This document shows, piece by piece, positions 28,508 through 37,858 of a DNA stretch of 64,000 nt (position 1 is its first letter; every line of letters starts with the position of its first letter). Origin of the DNA: Sphingobacterium populi (lineage in GTDB: Bacteria > Bacteroidota > Bacteroidia > Sphingobacteriales > Sphingobacteriaceae); assembly GCF_001586775.1 (NCBI RefSeq), contig NZ_LQXS01000001.1, forward strand, positions 310,001 through 374,000. The letters run 5' to 3'. The translations under genes were made by a program, and so were the position numbers. The notes under the pieces were generated by a model, which saw nothing but the letters and a program-made list of their open reading frames with translations, searched no databases and was not told the DNA's origin.

Positions 28508-30496
28508 ATGAAAATTAAAACTATCCTAACCACGCTCGTACTATTACAGACTATCATCTACGTACAAGCTCAGGATTTGATCCACAAGGTGCCGGCAGAA
28601 GCTAATGTCCTTGTCACAATAAATACAAAAGCAGTATTCAAGCATTTGGATATCGCAGATGTCGATGCATTTTTTCAGAAAGTCGGCATTTTAGACTCCA
28701 TCAGCACCGCTAGTAGTGGCAGTACAAACTGGATGCAGGATTCGGGAATAGACTACGACTCAAAAGCATATTTTTATATGCAATCTACCGATAGCGTTCA
28801 GTTTTTTGGAAGTTTGATTCCGCTAATGGACGCTTATAACTTCGAAAAAGTGGTAGGCGCAAATCGTACTATAGAAACGGTCAATGGCCTGAAAAGCATC
28901 TACAACAGAGATCGTACGATTCGACTCAGTTGGGATGATAATACTGCTTATGTATTAGGAGCCAATTTTGTTGAATATTATTTTGAAATGCCAGAAATAC
29001 GTGAACGGTATGGCCTTCCTGAACCCGTAAACCAGGATTTCACGTATGATTATCCTGCTGAATATGATGATTATGTTTACGAGGTCGTTACGCCGGCAGA
29101 TTCTGTATATACCGAATACGATGATTGGGTCACGGATACAGTAAAGGTAGCTGATGATTGGAATATGGAAGCCGAATTGTCTGATACATCAAATATCGAA
29201 TTTGTACCCGCACCACCAATATGGTCTGATGCGTATGATGAAGTAGACTCTATATTGGCGCAAGATGAGTATGCTGATGATTATTACTTAAACTACCGTC
29301 TTTACACTGCATCAAGAGACTCGATGATACACATTCTGATGAATCAGTGGATTGACATTCGTATGGAAGGTATCATTTCAGGTAAACTAGATTCGTATGC
29401 CAAACAATACAAGATCGGGAAGATGGCAGATGATGTGATTGCCGATCTTCGACTTCAGGATTTTGGAGCACTGTATCAATCTTACCTACCAGCGCACTTG
29501 TTATATAGCGCCATCGGAATGGGTAGGATGCCAAAAATGAATTACGGTGTTGAGATGGTCAGCGGACAATTGGTCGTACAGGGAAAAAAATTGCTGATTC
29601 GTGGTGATGCTTCATTGGATAAAGAAATGAGCCGCTATTTGAAGGCAATTTATTCCAAGAAAATGAATCGTAAATTCCTCCCGCATTTAAATGGAGATAT
29701 ACTAGGTTTCATGTCCTTCAAGATGGATACGGAATCTTATATAAAATATATGCCGCAGATTTTTCAACGCTACTATGGTCCTATGGTAGGCAAGTATGAC
29801 AAATATGTTGATATCGTGGCATTGTTTTTCGATATCATTCTAGACGAAAAGGCGATCGCTAAAGTCTTTAAAGGCGACAACTTGCTGGTCTTACACGGTA
29901 TCACTCCTGTCGAAGTAAGTTACACCGATTATGTTTACGATGAAGATTATAACTACGAAGAAGTAGAGAAGACTAAAATAGAGCAAGCGCCGGATTTCTT
30001 ATGGATGTTTTCTTCGGATGATACACGCATATTCGAAAACTTATTGGAGGCAGGCGAATCGGAATTAAAAGTTGACAATGTAGACGGTGTATATAACTTA
30101 CCTCAATCGTACGGATCGGCTCTACAACTGCATTTACTGATCAAAGACGGAATAGTATATGTAGGTACCAATCAGGCTAAATTGCAGGAAATCAAAATGA
30201 ATAAATTTAGACAAAAAGGACATAAAGCATATATGAATATCGCTAATAAAGATGCCTTTTCTGTTGTTTTCAACACAAAAAGAGCTCCAGAACTGTTTGA
30301 TCGTATGGGTATACCTGTAGCGCAAAGTATGCGTTCCACGATAGAAGAACTTGGGCAGTATGGCGACTTTGTATTAAGATCATCGGGTGTAAAACGAAAT
30401 AAAATCTCGGCCGAGCTTTCGGTAGATTTTCCTGATCGAAAAGGAAACGCATTGGCCTTTTTATTTGGATTAATGAGCGAATTGGTAATAAAATAG
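28508..30496 (+). CDS. Exported protein of unknown function (DUF4836-like)
   Basis: 662 aa, signal peptide ending YVQAQ (22). The start of the mature protein, DLIHKVPAEANVLVTINTKAVFKHLD, resembles the DUF4836 group of Bacteroidota envelope proteins; this is from memory. A central acidic and tyrosine-rich stretch (~185-265: YDYPAEYDDYVYE, EVDSILAQDEYADDYY) looks disordered and could bind metal or a partner. The C-terminal half repeats the N-terminal fold in outline (DFLWMFSSDDTRIFENLLEAG). It lies in the middle of a three-gene operon and shares a theme with the downstream gene: an extracytoplasmic protein with repeated 'residual/penalty' type domains. Function unknown. Confidence 0.75.
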   Translation: MKIKTILTTLVLLQTIIYVQAQDLIHKVPAEANVLVTINTKAVFKHLDIADVDAFFQKVGILDSISTASSGSTNWMQDSGIDYDSKAYFYMQSTDSVQFFGSLIPLMDAYNFEKVVGANRTIETVNGLKSIYNRDRTIRLSWDDNTAYVLGANFVEYYFEMPEIRERYGLPEPVNQDFTYDYPAEYDDYVYEVVTPADSVYTEYDDWVTDTVKVADDWNMEAELSDTSNIEFVPAPPIWSDAYDEVDSILAQDEYADDYYLNYRLYTASRDSMIHILMNQWIDIRMEGIISGKLDSYAKQYKIGKMADDVIADLRLQDFGALYQSYLPAHLLYSAIGMGRMPKMNYGVEMVSGQLVVQGKKLLIRGDASLDKEMSRYLKAIYSKKMNRKFLPHLNGDILGFMSFKMDTESYIKYMPQIFQRYYGPMVGKYDKYVDIVALFFDIILDEKAIAKVFKGDNLLVLHGITPVEVSYTDYVYDEDYNYEEVEKTKIEQAPDFLWMFSSDDTRIFENLLEAGESELKVDNVDGVYNLPQSYGSALQLHLLIKDGIVYVGTNQAKLQEIKMNKFRQKGHKAYMNIANKDAFSVVFNTKRAPELFDRMGIPVAQSMRSTIEELGQYGDFVLRSSGVKRNKISAELSVDFPDRKGNALAFLFGLMSELVIK

Positions 30497-30506
30497 ATAA
30501 TAATAT

Positions 30507-31838
30507 ATGAGAAAGCCTGTACGGATTATAGGATGGATTGTACTGCCTATTGGCATAATTGCATTAGCAGTATTCTTATTTTTATCGTACAGACAGGTAC
30601 GCGCAAAATCACAACTAGTGCATCGCGATGCACTAGTTGTTTTGGAGATCAAATCGGATCATATTTTGCGTGAATTAGCCAGCAATGCAATTTGGAATCC
30701 GCGTTCTTATTTTGGCGCAACGCAGGATACCAGCGAGCGGACTGAATTACAAAATCTTCGACCCTGGAATCTGGGGTTATCGTTGCCAGCAAATATTTAT
30801 TTTTTTAGTACTGCTGCTATACAAGATGCCTATTTTAGCATTTTGGAAGTGAACGATGTAAATCGTTTGCAGCAGGTACTATCATTGATCGGCTTGCAAT
30901 TAGACTCGCAGGCCGATCCTTCGACTACATGGTCAGCTACGTCGCCAAGTAAAGCGCTATCTGCAGTTGGCAATGGAAATCATGTTGTCTTAGCGTGGAG
31001 TCCTACCGCGCAAGATGACTTAGCCGACACGATGCGGCAATATATGAATTCGATGGGCGATGATCATTTTATTGAAATAGCTACGCTAGCTAAAGATAAG
31101 CCCGCAGGAGCGACCGGCGATGTCGTTTTTTGGCAACCTAAAAAGGAAGATTTTTGGAGTATAAACTTTCATGCCGGACATATCGAACTAGCTGCGCACA
31201 TGAATGACCAAGAAAATCGATTCAGTAATAAGCCCCAAGGAGTTACTTTTCCAGACGATAATATACTTTCAATGCGATTGCATGCAGATATCAGGCCTTG
31301 GTTATCAAAGCATCAAGCTATATTGCGCCATCAAGGCATGTCGTGGGAAGACATTGAACCTTATCTAGGTAATTATTGGGAGCTGCAATGGAAAGATGAT
31401 GCGGTATTGCAGGCAGATACTATTATCAGCTATGATTATGATGAGAATTTCGAAATGGTGGAGCAACGTGCGCTTCAAACGGAGACCGTGCCATATTTGA
31501 GTCTATCTTTCAAAGCTTCGCCACATCTTATGTCGTATTTGCCAGAGAAGATGTTTTATAAATTTTATAAGCAGCAATCGGGGCAATTACTAAAGCTGAC
31601 AACCGCCGAACAGGATAACCGATTCGCAGAGCTTACGCTACAGAAAGATGTTTTTTATCTGCGATACCGTCAGCCAGAAATATGGCAAGCACCCTTGCCT
31701 TTGCCTTGGTGGTTTACCAAAATTGAGCAAATCATGGTTACCGGAACACGCGAGAAAGAAGCATTCATTAACTTCTCAGGAAGCATTGATTTCAAAAATG
31801 AAGATATTCACCCCATTAAACAATTGCTGACCCGTTGA
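30507..31838 (+). CDS. Membrane-anchored envelope protein of unknown function
   Basis: 443 aa with one N-terminal TM helix (8-27, RIIGWIVLPIGIIALAVFL) and a large domain expected outside the cytoplasm. The domain layout (ALVVLEIKSDHILRELA, PYLSLSFKASPHLMSYLPEKMFYKF) parallels the upstream 662-aa protein, suggesting that the two are distant relatives. It starts 10 bases after that gene's stop. No catalytic motif was seen. Confidence 0.7.
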   Translation: MRKPVRIIGWIVLPIGIIALAVFLFLSYRQVRAKSQLVHRDALVVLEIKSDHILRELASNAIWNPRSYFGATQDTSERTELQNLRPWNLGLSLPANIYFFSTAAIQDAYFSILEVNDVNRLQQVLSLIGLQLDSQADPSTTWSATSPSKALSAVGNGNHVVLAWSPTAQDDLADTMRQYMNSMGDDHFIEIATLAKDKPAGATGDVVFWQPKKEDFWSINFHAGHIELAAHMNDQENRFSNKPQGVTFPDDNILSMRLHADIRPWLSKHQAILRHQGMSWEDIEPYLGNYWELQWKDDAVLQADTIISYDYDENFEMVEQRALQTETVPYLSLSFKASPHLMSYLPEKMFYKFYKQQSGQLLKLTTAEQDNRFAELTLQKDVFYLRYRQPEIWQAPLPLPWWFTKIEQIMVTGTREKEAFINFSGSIDFKNEDIHPIKQLLTR

Positions 31839-31852
31839 TCAACTAACTTAGT

Positions 31853-33034
31853 TTACGATTTTTTAAAGACTGGCAAAACAGTGCATAATGTGCATAGGAC
31901 AATGCCAAATAGAGAGAAAACACCGTAAGAAAAGCGTAAGCTAGATAACTCTGCTATATAACCAATTAAAGGCGGACCGATCAAAAACCCCAAATAACTC
32001 AAACTAGAAACCATCGCCAGCGCCATACCCGATGAAATGGTCGGATGCTTGCCAGCCACAGAATAAATTACCGGTACGTTGCAAGCGACGCCAAGTCCTA
32101 CTAACATAAATCCTATTGTACTGGTTATCAGTGCAGGGTAGGACACGGCGATAGCCATTCCTACAAACATTAAAATGCCGCTGCCTTGCAGCATACGTTG
32201 CCGGCCAAATCTTGAAAGTGCTTTGTCGCCGACAAAACGAGCTAAAGCCATCATTATCATAAATGCAGCATAACCCAATACGATTAAACTTTTAGGTGCG
32301 TGCACAACTTCATCGAAATAAACTCCAGACCAATCGAACATAGCACCTTCGGTAGCCATGCTGCAAAAGCCAACTACGCCTAAAGAGATCAATAATTTAT
32401 CTGGTTTAAAAGCAAATCCTCCGCGATTAGTATGCACGCCCGCTGGTGGCGCTAAATATTTTTTGTTAATTAGATTTAAGGACCACACGATAGCCGTTAC
32501 AATCAAAAAATGAGCTTCAATAGGTATTTTTAGCGACATGCATATCAAACCAATCAATGCGCCTGTAAAGCCAGCGATGCTCCATGTACCATGGAAAGAA
32601 GACATAATGGAACGTTGATATATTCCTTCAGCCAGCACACCTTGAGTGTTTACCGATATATTGCACATATTACCAATAACACCAAAGAGCAATAGTGCAA
32701 GAGCTAAAGTCCACATATTTGGCGCAAGCGCAATGGTAAAAAGATTGACAACGTACAAAAAGCCGACTACTGGTAGAAGACGGTGACTTCCATACTTCGA
32801 AACCAACTTACCTGACAAAGGCATTGTCAGCAACTGACCAATAGGTAACATCAGCAACACGGTGCCTAATTGAGCTTCAGAAAGTCCAAGATGTTGTTTT
32901 ATCGTCGGGATTCTACTTGCCCAAGAGGCAAAAGCAAGTCCTTGACAAAAATAAAAAGCCGCAACCGCGAGACGAATTCTGCTTTTATTCACCGGAATGT
33001 CTGCCGTAAGCTGGTTCACATTGGATACCGTCAT
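31853..33034 (-). CDS. MFS transporter (YbjJ-like)
   Basis: 393 aa, 12 TM segments. FFYFCQGLAFASWASRIPTIKQHLGLS-type N-terminus and GTVLLMLPIGQLLTMPLSGKLVSKYGSHR form the MFS loop 2-3 motif. MSSFHGTWSIAGFTGALIG and MATEGAMFDWSGVYF are characteristic of the YbjJ/FucP-related group, proposed to move sugars or to export. It is transcribed alone from a likely promoter at 33055-33084 and is convergent with the envelope operon. The substrate is not predictable. Confidence 0.88.
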   Translation of the reverse strand: MTVSNVNQLTADIPVNKSRIRLAVAAFYFCQGLAFASWASRIPTIKQHLGLSEAQLGTVLLMLPIGQLLTMPLSGKLVSKYGSHRLLPVVGFLYVVNLFTIALAPNMWTLALALLLFGVIGNMCNISVNTQGVLAEGIYQRSIMSSFHGTWSIAGFTGALIGLICMSLKIPIEAHFLIVTAIVWSLNLINKKYLAPPAGVHTNRGGFAFKPDKLLISLGVVGFCSMATEGAMFDWSGVYFDEVVHAPKSLIVLGYAAFMIMMALARFVGDKALSRFGRQRMLQGSGILMFVGMAIAVSYPALITSTIGFMLVGLGVACNVPVIYSVAGKHPTISSGMALAMVSSLSYLGFLIGPPLIGYIAELSSLRFSYGVFSLFGIVLCTLCTVLPVFKKS

Positions 33035-33054
33035 GATGTTTTATAGATGTTTTG

Positions 33055-33084
33055 CAAAGTTAATTAAAAGCACACATTGCCAAA
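33055..33084 (-). promoter_or_regulatory. Promoter of the YbjJ-like MFS gene
   Basis: On the minus strand, TTTG at 33084-33081 is followed after 18 bases by TAACTTTG at 33062-33055, matching the Bacteroidota -33/-7 consensus. The start codon is about 20 bases downstream. Confidence 0.6.
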
Positions 33085-33130
33085 ACTATCTATCTGATTT
33101 GATGAAAAATAATTGTGCTAGCAACTGGCT

Positions 33131-33162
33131 ATTGTGATAGTATTTAATATGCATTACTTTTG
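33131..33162 (+). promoter_or_regulatory. Promoter of a candidate small RNA
   Basis: ATTG (33131-33134), 20-base spacer, then TACTTTTG (33155-33162), the same -7 sequence as at rnpB. Predicted start near 33169. No ORF follows within the next 200 bases. Confidence 0.6.
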
Positions 33163-33168
33163 TAGTTA

Positions 33169-33264
33169 CAATTACAGCTAACATTCGTTAGTATCAAAGG
33201 TGTATCAGCAGATACAATTGACAATTTAATCCTCTTAAAAGCCCAACTTTTAAGAGGATTTCTT
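33169..33264 (+). ncRNA. Candidate ~95-nt structured small RNA with its own promoter and terminator
   Basis: Three consecutive hairpins lie between a good promoter and a T-containing end: CTAAC-ATTC-GTTAG (33178-33191), TGTATC-AGCA-GATACA (33201-33216), and a 14-bp perfect stem AATCCTCTTAAAAG/CTTTTAAGAGGATT (33228-33241 and 33247-33260; loop CCCAA) followed by TCTT. There is no ORF of note inside. It could be a free sRNA or a terminated leader of the gluconolactonase gene, whose ATG is 140 bases further on. It was not recognised as a known family. Confidence 0.5.
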
Positions 33265-33404
33265 ATGCATTGCAAAAAGCTTGGCGTAATTGTGATTTTT
33301 AAGCTGTAGGATAATGGCGGTATTGCAAATGCGGCTTACATGGTCCAAAATGGAATACTTAGCATAATTCTTGCTTGTAGTAAGATAATCAATGCCCTTT
33401 ATCG

Positions 33405-34397
33405 ATGATATGTAACAGATTCTTATTGATACTATGTACAGTTTTCTTAGTGCCTATCGTAAATAGCCAAACGATACCGACCTTAGGCAAAATAGAAATT
33501 TATGATTCAACGTTTGAACAAATTGTATCTCCTAATCAGTCGATAGAAATTTTGTCGGATAGTCTGCGATGGGCAGAAGGGCCGGTCTGGGTATCCGAGC
33601 ATAAATTCTTGCTATGTAGTGATCCCACAAGAAATACTATTTATAAATGGAGTACTGAAGGAGGTTTCCAATTATTTCTTTCGCCATCTGGATATACCGG
33701 ATTACATCCTTATAGTGATGAGCCTGGATCGAATGGTTTGCTGATTAATCACGACGGCGAGCTAGTAGCCTGTGAGCATGGCGATCGGCGAATCTCTCGT
33801 ATGTCTTTAGCCAAGGGCGGAAAGGTTACTATCGCAGATTCATGGCAAGATAAACGCTTTAACTCGCCCAATGATATTTGCCAACACAGCGATGGCAGTT
33901 ATTTTTTTACGGATCCACCATATGGATTACCAGATCGAGAAGCAGACACCAATAATCGAGAGATCGCTGCAGATGGAGTCTACAAAATATCTGCGGATGG
34001 TAGCGTAGACCAGATTATTAATGAAGTCCAGAAACCCAATGGGATCGCATTGTCTCCCGATGAGTCAATATTGTACGTGAGCTTAAGTGATTCACAAAAA
34101 CCACATCTGCTAGCTTATACGTTATCCGAAGGTAAGATCACCGGACCAGGAAAGGTTTTATTTGATTTCAGCAAACAGTTTGCGAAAGACGGGCCAGGAC
34201 CCGATGGTTTTAAAGTAGATTCTAAAGGCAATATTTTTGTGGGGGCTGCCAAAGGCATTGTCGTGCTTAATAAAGATGGAAAACTTTTAGGACGCATCTT
34301 TACAGGTGTCCCGACCGCAAACTGCGCTTTTGGTGATGATAATTGGTTATATATCACCGCTTCCAACTATTTGCTTCGGGTAAAACTTCATAATTAG
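33405..34397 (+). CDS. SMP-30/gluconolactonase family lactonase, exported
   Basis: 330 aa with a signal peptide (MICNRFLLILCTVFLVPIVNSQ). The six-bladed propeller motifs of SMP-30 are clear: RWAEGPVW (metal Glu), PGSNGLLINHDGELVACEHGDRR, FNSPNDICQHSDGSYFFTDPPYG (Asn/Asp ligands) and PNGIALSPDESILYVS. It hydrolyses sugar lactones such as gluconolactone in the periplasm. It could handle lactones produced by the GMC sugar oxidation system at 16547-22572, but the genes are not linked closely. It is convergent with the ECF sigma gene. Confidence 0.93.
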   Translation: MICNRFLLILCTVFLVPIVNSQTIPTLGKIEIYDSTFEQIVSPNQSIEILSDSLRWAEGPVWVSEHKFLLCSDPTRNTIYKWSTEGGFQLFLSPSGYTGLHPYSDEPGSNGLLINHDGELVACEHGDRRISRMSLAKGGKVTIADSWQDKRFNSPNDICQHSDGSYFFTDPPYGLPDREADTNNREIAADGVYKISADGSVDQIINEVQKPNGIALSPDESILYVSLSDSQKPHLLAYTLSEGKITGPGKVLFDFSKQFAKDGPGPDGFKVDSKGNIFVGAAKGIVVLNKDGKLLGRIFTGVPTANCAFGDDNWLYITASNYLLRVKLHN

Positions 34398-34498
34398 CTT
34401 ATGATGCAAGGTGCGTAAAATGATTATGTAACGAAATGCCTTGGTGAGGGGTTACTATACTGCACGATTTAAAATCAGTTGGACGCAACACCCGTAGC

Positions 34499-35107
34499 TT
34501 AATAAGAGCAGAATAGGAAAAAATTTGTTTGTAGGATCGCAGCGAACATGGAAATATAATATTCCGATATCTTCTTCTGTTCGAAAGCTTTTTTTAGGGC
34601 AGCAACTGCCTTCGAACGAGCAAAATAGACTGTGTTTGCGGTAGTTTGTAATTCATCGCAGATCTCCTGCGTATTTTTACCTTCGAGGATAGCTAGTTGA
34701 AAGACCTGAGCTTGCTGCTTGGGTAATTTTTTTATTTCGAGGACAACCAATTCCACCAGCTCGTTATAAATCATGTTTTCCAGTATGTCCGTATTGGATG
34801 CTTCGACATTAATCAAAAATGTATCATCATGTGCATATTTGTTTCTGCATTGCTTAAGATGGTCAAGACAGGCATTTTTGGTCACCAGATACAAAAAAGA
34901 TTTTAACTGATCCGTCGACTGAAAGGATGTGCGTCTATTCCAAAGTTTCACAAATGAGTCTGATACGATCTCTGCACTTGCTTCTTTATCCTTGATCAGT
35001 TTGAAAGCAAAGAATCTTAGCGCATTCGCATACTGATCCATAAAGAAACACAATGCCGGCTCCATGCCACTTTGCAAATCAGAAATCTGTTTGTCAAACT
35101 TATTCAT
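34499..35107 (-). CDS. ECF sigma factor (FecI-like)
   Basis: 202 aa. Region 2 (~22-90: AEIVSDSFVKLWNRR, FLYLVTKNACLDHLK) and region 4 (~125-180: IKKLPKQQAQVFQLAILEGKNTQEICDELQTTANTVYFARSKAVAALKKAF) are intact. In Bacteroidota such factors are held by a FecR protein and released when SusC with an STN domain binds substrate. The FecR and STN-SusC are at 41532-42722 and 37858-41355. Unusually, the sigma gene is at the distal end, after a terminator, not ahead of FecR. A 16-bp palindrome lies 17 bases upstream of the start. Confidence 0.93.
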   Translation of the reverse strand: MNKFDKQISDLQSGMEPALCFFMDQYANALRFFAFKLIKDKEASAEIVSDSFVKLWNRRTSFQSTDQLKSFLYLVTKNACLDHLKQCRNKYAHDDTFLINVEASNTDILENMIYNELVELVVLEIKKLPKQQAQVFQLAILEGKNTQEICDELQTTANTVYFARSKAVAALKKAFEQKKISEYYISMFAAILQTNFFLFCSY

Positions 35108-35123
35108 ATAGGTAGCTGGTTTA

Positions 35124-35139
35124 TAGCATGTACATGCTA
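35124..35139. promoter_or_regulatory. 16-bp perfect palindrome upstream of the ECF sigma gene
   Basis: TAGCATGTACATGCTA is a perfect palindrome 17 bases ahead of the sigma start codon. Its position suggests an operator for a dimeric regulator, or an RNA hairpin in the leader that affects translation. Confidence 0.45.
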
Positions 35140-35257
35140 CATTGGTTAATATATAAAGCTACTGCAAATTGTATAGAATTAAAAGTACTCCTTGTGATTT
35201 ATTTATAGCGATGTTTTTGATCCATAACGCAATATTTGGCAGGACTATCAGATAGTA

Positions 35258-35283
35258 AACGCCTGATCCGAAGATCAGGCGTT
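35258..35283 (-). terminator. Terminator with UUCG tetraloop after the SusCD/lipoprotein operon
   Basis: 11-bp perfect stem AACGCCTGATC/GATCAGGCGTT. Read on the minus strand the loop is UUCG closed by C-G, a very stable tetraloop. It starts 25 bases after the lipoprotein stop. The T-run is short, so it may be partial. Confidence 0.7.
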
Positions 35284-35307
35284 GCTATGTAATATGATCA
35301 GTATGGC

Positions 35308-36138
35308 TTACTCGGCTCTAAATACCCAAAACCAAGCGGTACCCCAGGCGCCGACTCCGGGCTCTGGATAACTTAGTATCATCTCTGAATCATTGATAAT
35401 TAAGATATCGTACTCATAAATAGGTGCATTGTTTTCATTTGGTGATTTACCACAAAGTACAGTAACTCCTTTGGTTATTAGTTTACCTTTCGCCCAAGTT
35501 GTACCATCATCGAGTACTATTTTCTTGGTCATATCGAAGGAGAATGATCCAACTTCCTGCTCACCAGTGGACTTTATTTTGGTGAGTTTGGCGCCACGTA
35601 AGGCGAATTCCATCTTAGCACCTACACCTTCTCCAGCGGCTTGCCCATTTATATCGGCTTCTTTTAAAGTCCACCAGGCCGGAGCGGAGTTGCCCATATA
35701 ACCACCATTACCCCATACTGCTGGCTTCGTATCGTCCCAAACCCAATTTTTCTCCGAACCAGCCGTTAGAAATCCCCATTCTAACGGAACAGGAAAGGTT
35801 AACTCATCGACTGAAACTTGCAAAGATTTGGTGATTTTACTTCCATCGGGATTCAGCCCCGTAAAAATAATCTCATTGTCGCCCGTAGAAACCAATAATA
35901 CGGTGTCGGTTTTCCGCTGCGTCAATCCTACACCATAGTCCCAAGAGGAGAGTACCGGACTTTTATTATCCAATACGACTTTGTTACTTTTTTTACCGTC
36001 AACGATTACCGGTGTTGCGGTTAGCTGTAGCTGTTCGGCGCTGATGGCCGAGCCTAATTCCATTCTGTCTTCAATAGCCTCACAGCCTACAGTTAGTAGA
36101 GTAAGACTAATACAGAGTGTATACCAGAATTTTTTCAT
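35308..36138 (-). CDS. Surface lipoprotein, putative glycan-binding partner of SusCD
   Basis: 276 aa with lipobox TVGC (Cys19). It has an N-terminal beta-sandwich (~30-110, SWDYGVGLTQRKTDTVLLVSTGDN, PKD-like) and a C-terminal part with conserved tryptophans (SEKNWVWDDTKPAVWGNGGYM, PAWWTLKEADI, GTAWFWVFRAE) resembling carbohydrate-binding folds. It follows susD by 19 bases, in the position usually occupied by SusE/SusF-like surface glycan-binding proteins. No hydrolase gene is in this operon within the window, so the substrate is unknown. Confidence 0.75.
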   Translation of the reverse strand: MKKFWYTLCISLTLLTVGCEAIEDRMELGSAISAEQLQLTATPVIVDGKKSNKVVLDNKSPVLSSWDYGVGLTQRKTDTVLLVSTGDNEIIFTGLNPDGSKITKSLQVSVDELTFPVPLEWGFLTAGSEKNWVWDDTKPAVWGNGGYMGNSAPAWWTLKEADINGQAAGEGVGAKMEFALRGAKLTKIKSTGEQEVGSFSFDMTKKIVLDDGTTWAKGKLITKGVTVLCGKSPNENNAPIYEYDILIINDSEMILSYPEPGVGAWGTAWFWVFRAE

Positions 36139-36157
36139 AATGTATATTTCTTAAAGA

Positions 36158-37858
36158 TTACCAACCTGGAAATTCATGTGTGGACTCACCCCAACCTTTG
36201 TTCTGCGTCAAAACACCATCAGATAGTGCGATCTGCGAGATCGGGATAGGCCAAAAACCACCTGTCGCTTCGTAACGAGCCGCATAGCCACCACCAAAGC
36301 CACGCATTTGTGTATCGATTCCTTTATTACGGATCGGTACACCTTCTTGACGACCAAGTGCTGTGGCCGCTTCTTGCCAACGCATCAAATCGAAATATCG
36401 CAATCCTTCAAATGCTAATTCCCATCGGCGTTCTCGCTTGAGCGCGGCTAACGAATAGCCTACTGGAGCAAGATTGGCGCGCGCGCGCACCCGATTGAGG
36501 TTGGTGTTGGTTTCAGAAAGCTCGGCGTGCATCAAAAGCACATCGGCAAAGCGGATCAAAACTAAATCTTGGGTATGTGCCAATTGATATTCTGCTGCTG
36601 CTGCGTCAGCCAAAATAGCATATGAAGGTATAAACCTGCCTTCATCGTATGCGGTAACGGCAATGTATTTCTTTTGCCAAAAGCCAGTTTCTTCCATCTG
36701 ATTATCGGCGCCATAGATATAACTATCTAGATCGGTATCTGCGTTAATGATTGATCCTACCCGACGTACGTCGGTTGGCTCTGCTTGTCGCCAATCGTTC
36801 CACAAACTGCTATTTACCGGGCCGGCTCCCCATCCTTGTCCGAATGGAAATGTACCTGCTTGTCCATTATTAGAGCGCAAGCTAAAGTGCAGATTGAATT
36901 GGTTGGAATATCCCAACATGTATTGATCTCCCCAGTCTACAAGCGTACCAAATTTAACCGCAAAAACGGTTTCCTTATTGCCATCGCCTGCATAGCTTAG
37001 GTTGTTATCCTGGGCATATGGGTAATCTTTTTTTGTAAACTCATTAGAATAAGGCCATAAATTGCGGAAATCGGCTACCAAATCATGCCCACTATTGGAT
37101 ATACACTCTTCTAATCCTTGTATTACCTGCGCTTTGCTGATACTGCCTCCTGAAGCTACAGGCAATTCAGTTTTGTTGTAATAGCCTGTGTAGAAGAGAT
37201 AAACGCGCGCTAGTAGTGCTTGAGCAGCCCATTTTGTAGCATGCCCCGACGCTACACTCGTATAAGGACTGGCTGGCATTAGGTTGATGGCGTTTTGCAA
37301 ATCATCAGCGATTAGCGCATACGTTTCATCTGCTGGCGCTTTTGGTAAGTTAGATACCGACGTGCTCGTTACCAAAGGTACTTCTCCAAAGAGTTGTGAT
37401 AGCTCGAAATAATAAAGTGCGCGCAGGAAATATACTTCTCCCAAAACCTGATTTTTCTGCGCTTCATTCGTCCAGCCCTCTACTTGATCCAATGTTTCCA
37501 AGGCAGTATTTGCGCGGAAGATACCTTGATAACGTGCGGTCCAGAAAGTCAGAAAACGATCTGGCTGCGTATTCATTAGGTGATCTAAAGCTTGCATGTC
37601 GCGGTCATTTTCGCCACCACCACCGAAGCGATCGTCGGAGGCGAGTTCTGCCATATAGAAGTGCGTATTCTGTACATTGGAGATCGCGGCATTCAAGCTA
37701 GAGTAGATGCCCGTAAGCATACTATTGGCATCGGCAACCGTGACTGGAAAGTTTCCGGTATTCTTTTTATCGTAGCTTTCCGTATCTAGAAACTTATCGC
37801 AGGAGCTTAAAGTGCCCGCTGCAAATAAGATAAGTAGTATCTTTTTCATGTCTTTCAT
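36158..37858 (-). CDS. SusD/RagB family outer-membrane lipoprotein
   Basis: 566 aa with lipobox SSC (MKKILLILFAAGTLSSC). The ATG at 37858 overlaps the susC stop as TAATG, indicating coupling; an ATG at 37849 would give the shorter MKKILLI start and is also possible. N-terminal DKFLDTESYDKKN and the C-terminal RERRWELAFEGLRYFDLMRWQEA and ALGRQEG segments are SusD hallmarks. It forms a lidded transporter with the SusC encoded just upstream. Confidence 0.93.
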   Translation of the reverse strand: MKDMKKILLILFAAGTLSSCDKFLDTESYDKKNTGNFPVTVADANSMLTGIYSSLNAAISNVQNTHFYMAELASDDRFGGGGENDRDMQALDHLMNTQPDRFLTFWTARYQGIFRANTALETLDQVEGWTNEAQKNQVLGEVYFLRALYYFELSQLFGEVPLVTSTSVSNLPKAPADETYALIADDLQNAINLMPASPYTSVASGHATKWAAQALLARVYLFYTGYYNKTELPVASGGSISKAQVIQGLEECISNSGHDLVADFRNLWPYSNEFTKKDYPYAQDNNLSYAGDGNKETVFAVKFGTLVDWGDQYMLGYSNQFNLHFSLRSNNGQAGTFPFGQGWGAGPVNSSLWNDWRQAEPTDVRRVGSIINADTDLDSYIYGADNQMEETGFWQKKYIAVTAYDEGRFIPSYAILADAAAAEYQLAHTQDLVLIRFADVLLMHAELSETNTNLNRVRARANLAPVGYSLAALKRERRWELAFEGLRYFDLMRWQEAATALGRQEGVPIRNKGIDTQMRGFGGGYAARYEATGGFWPIPISQIALSDGVLTQNKGWGESTHEFPGW

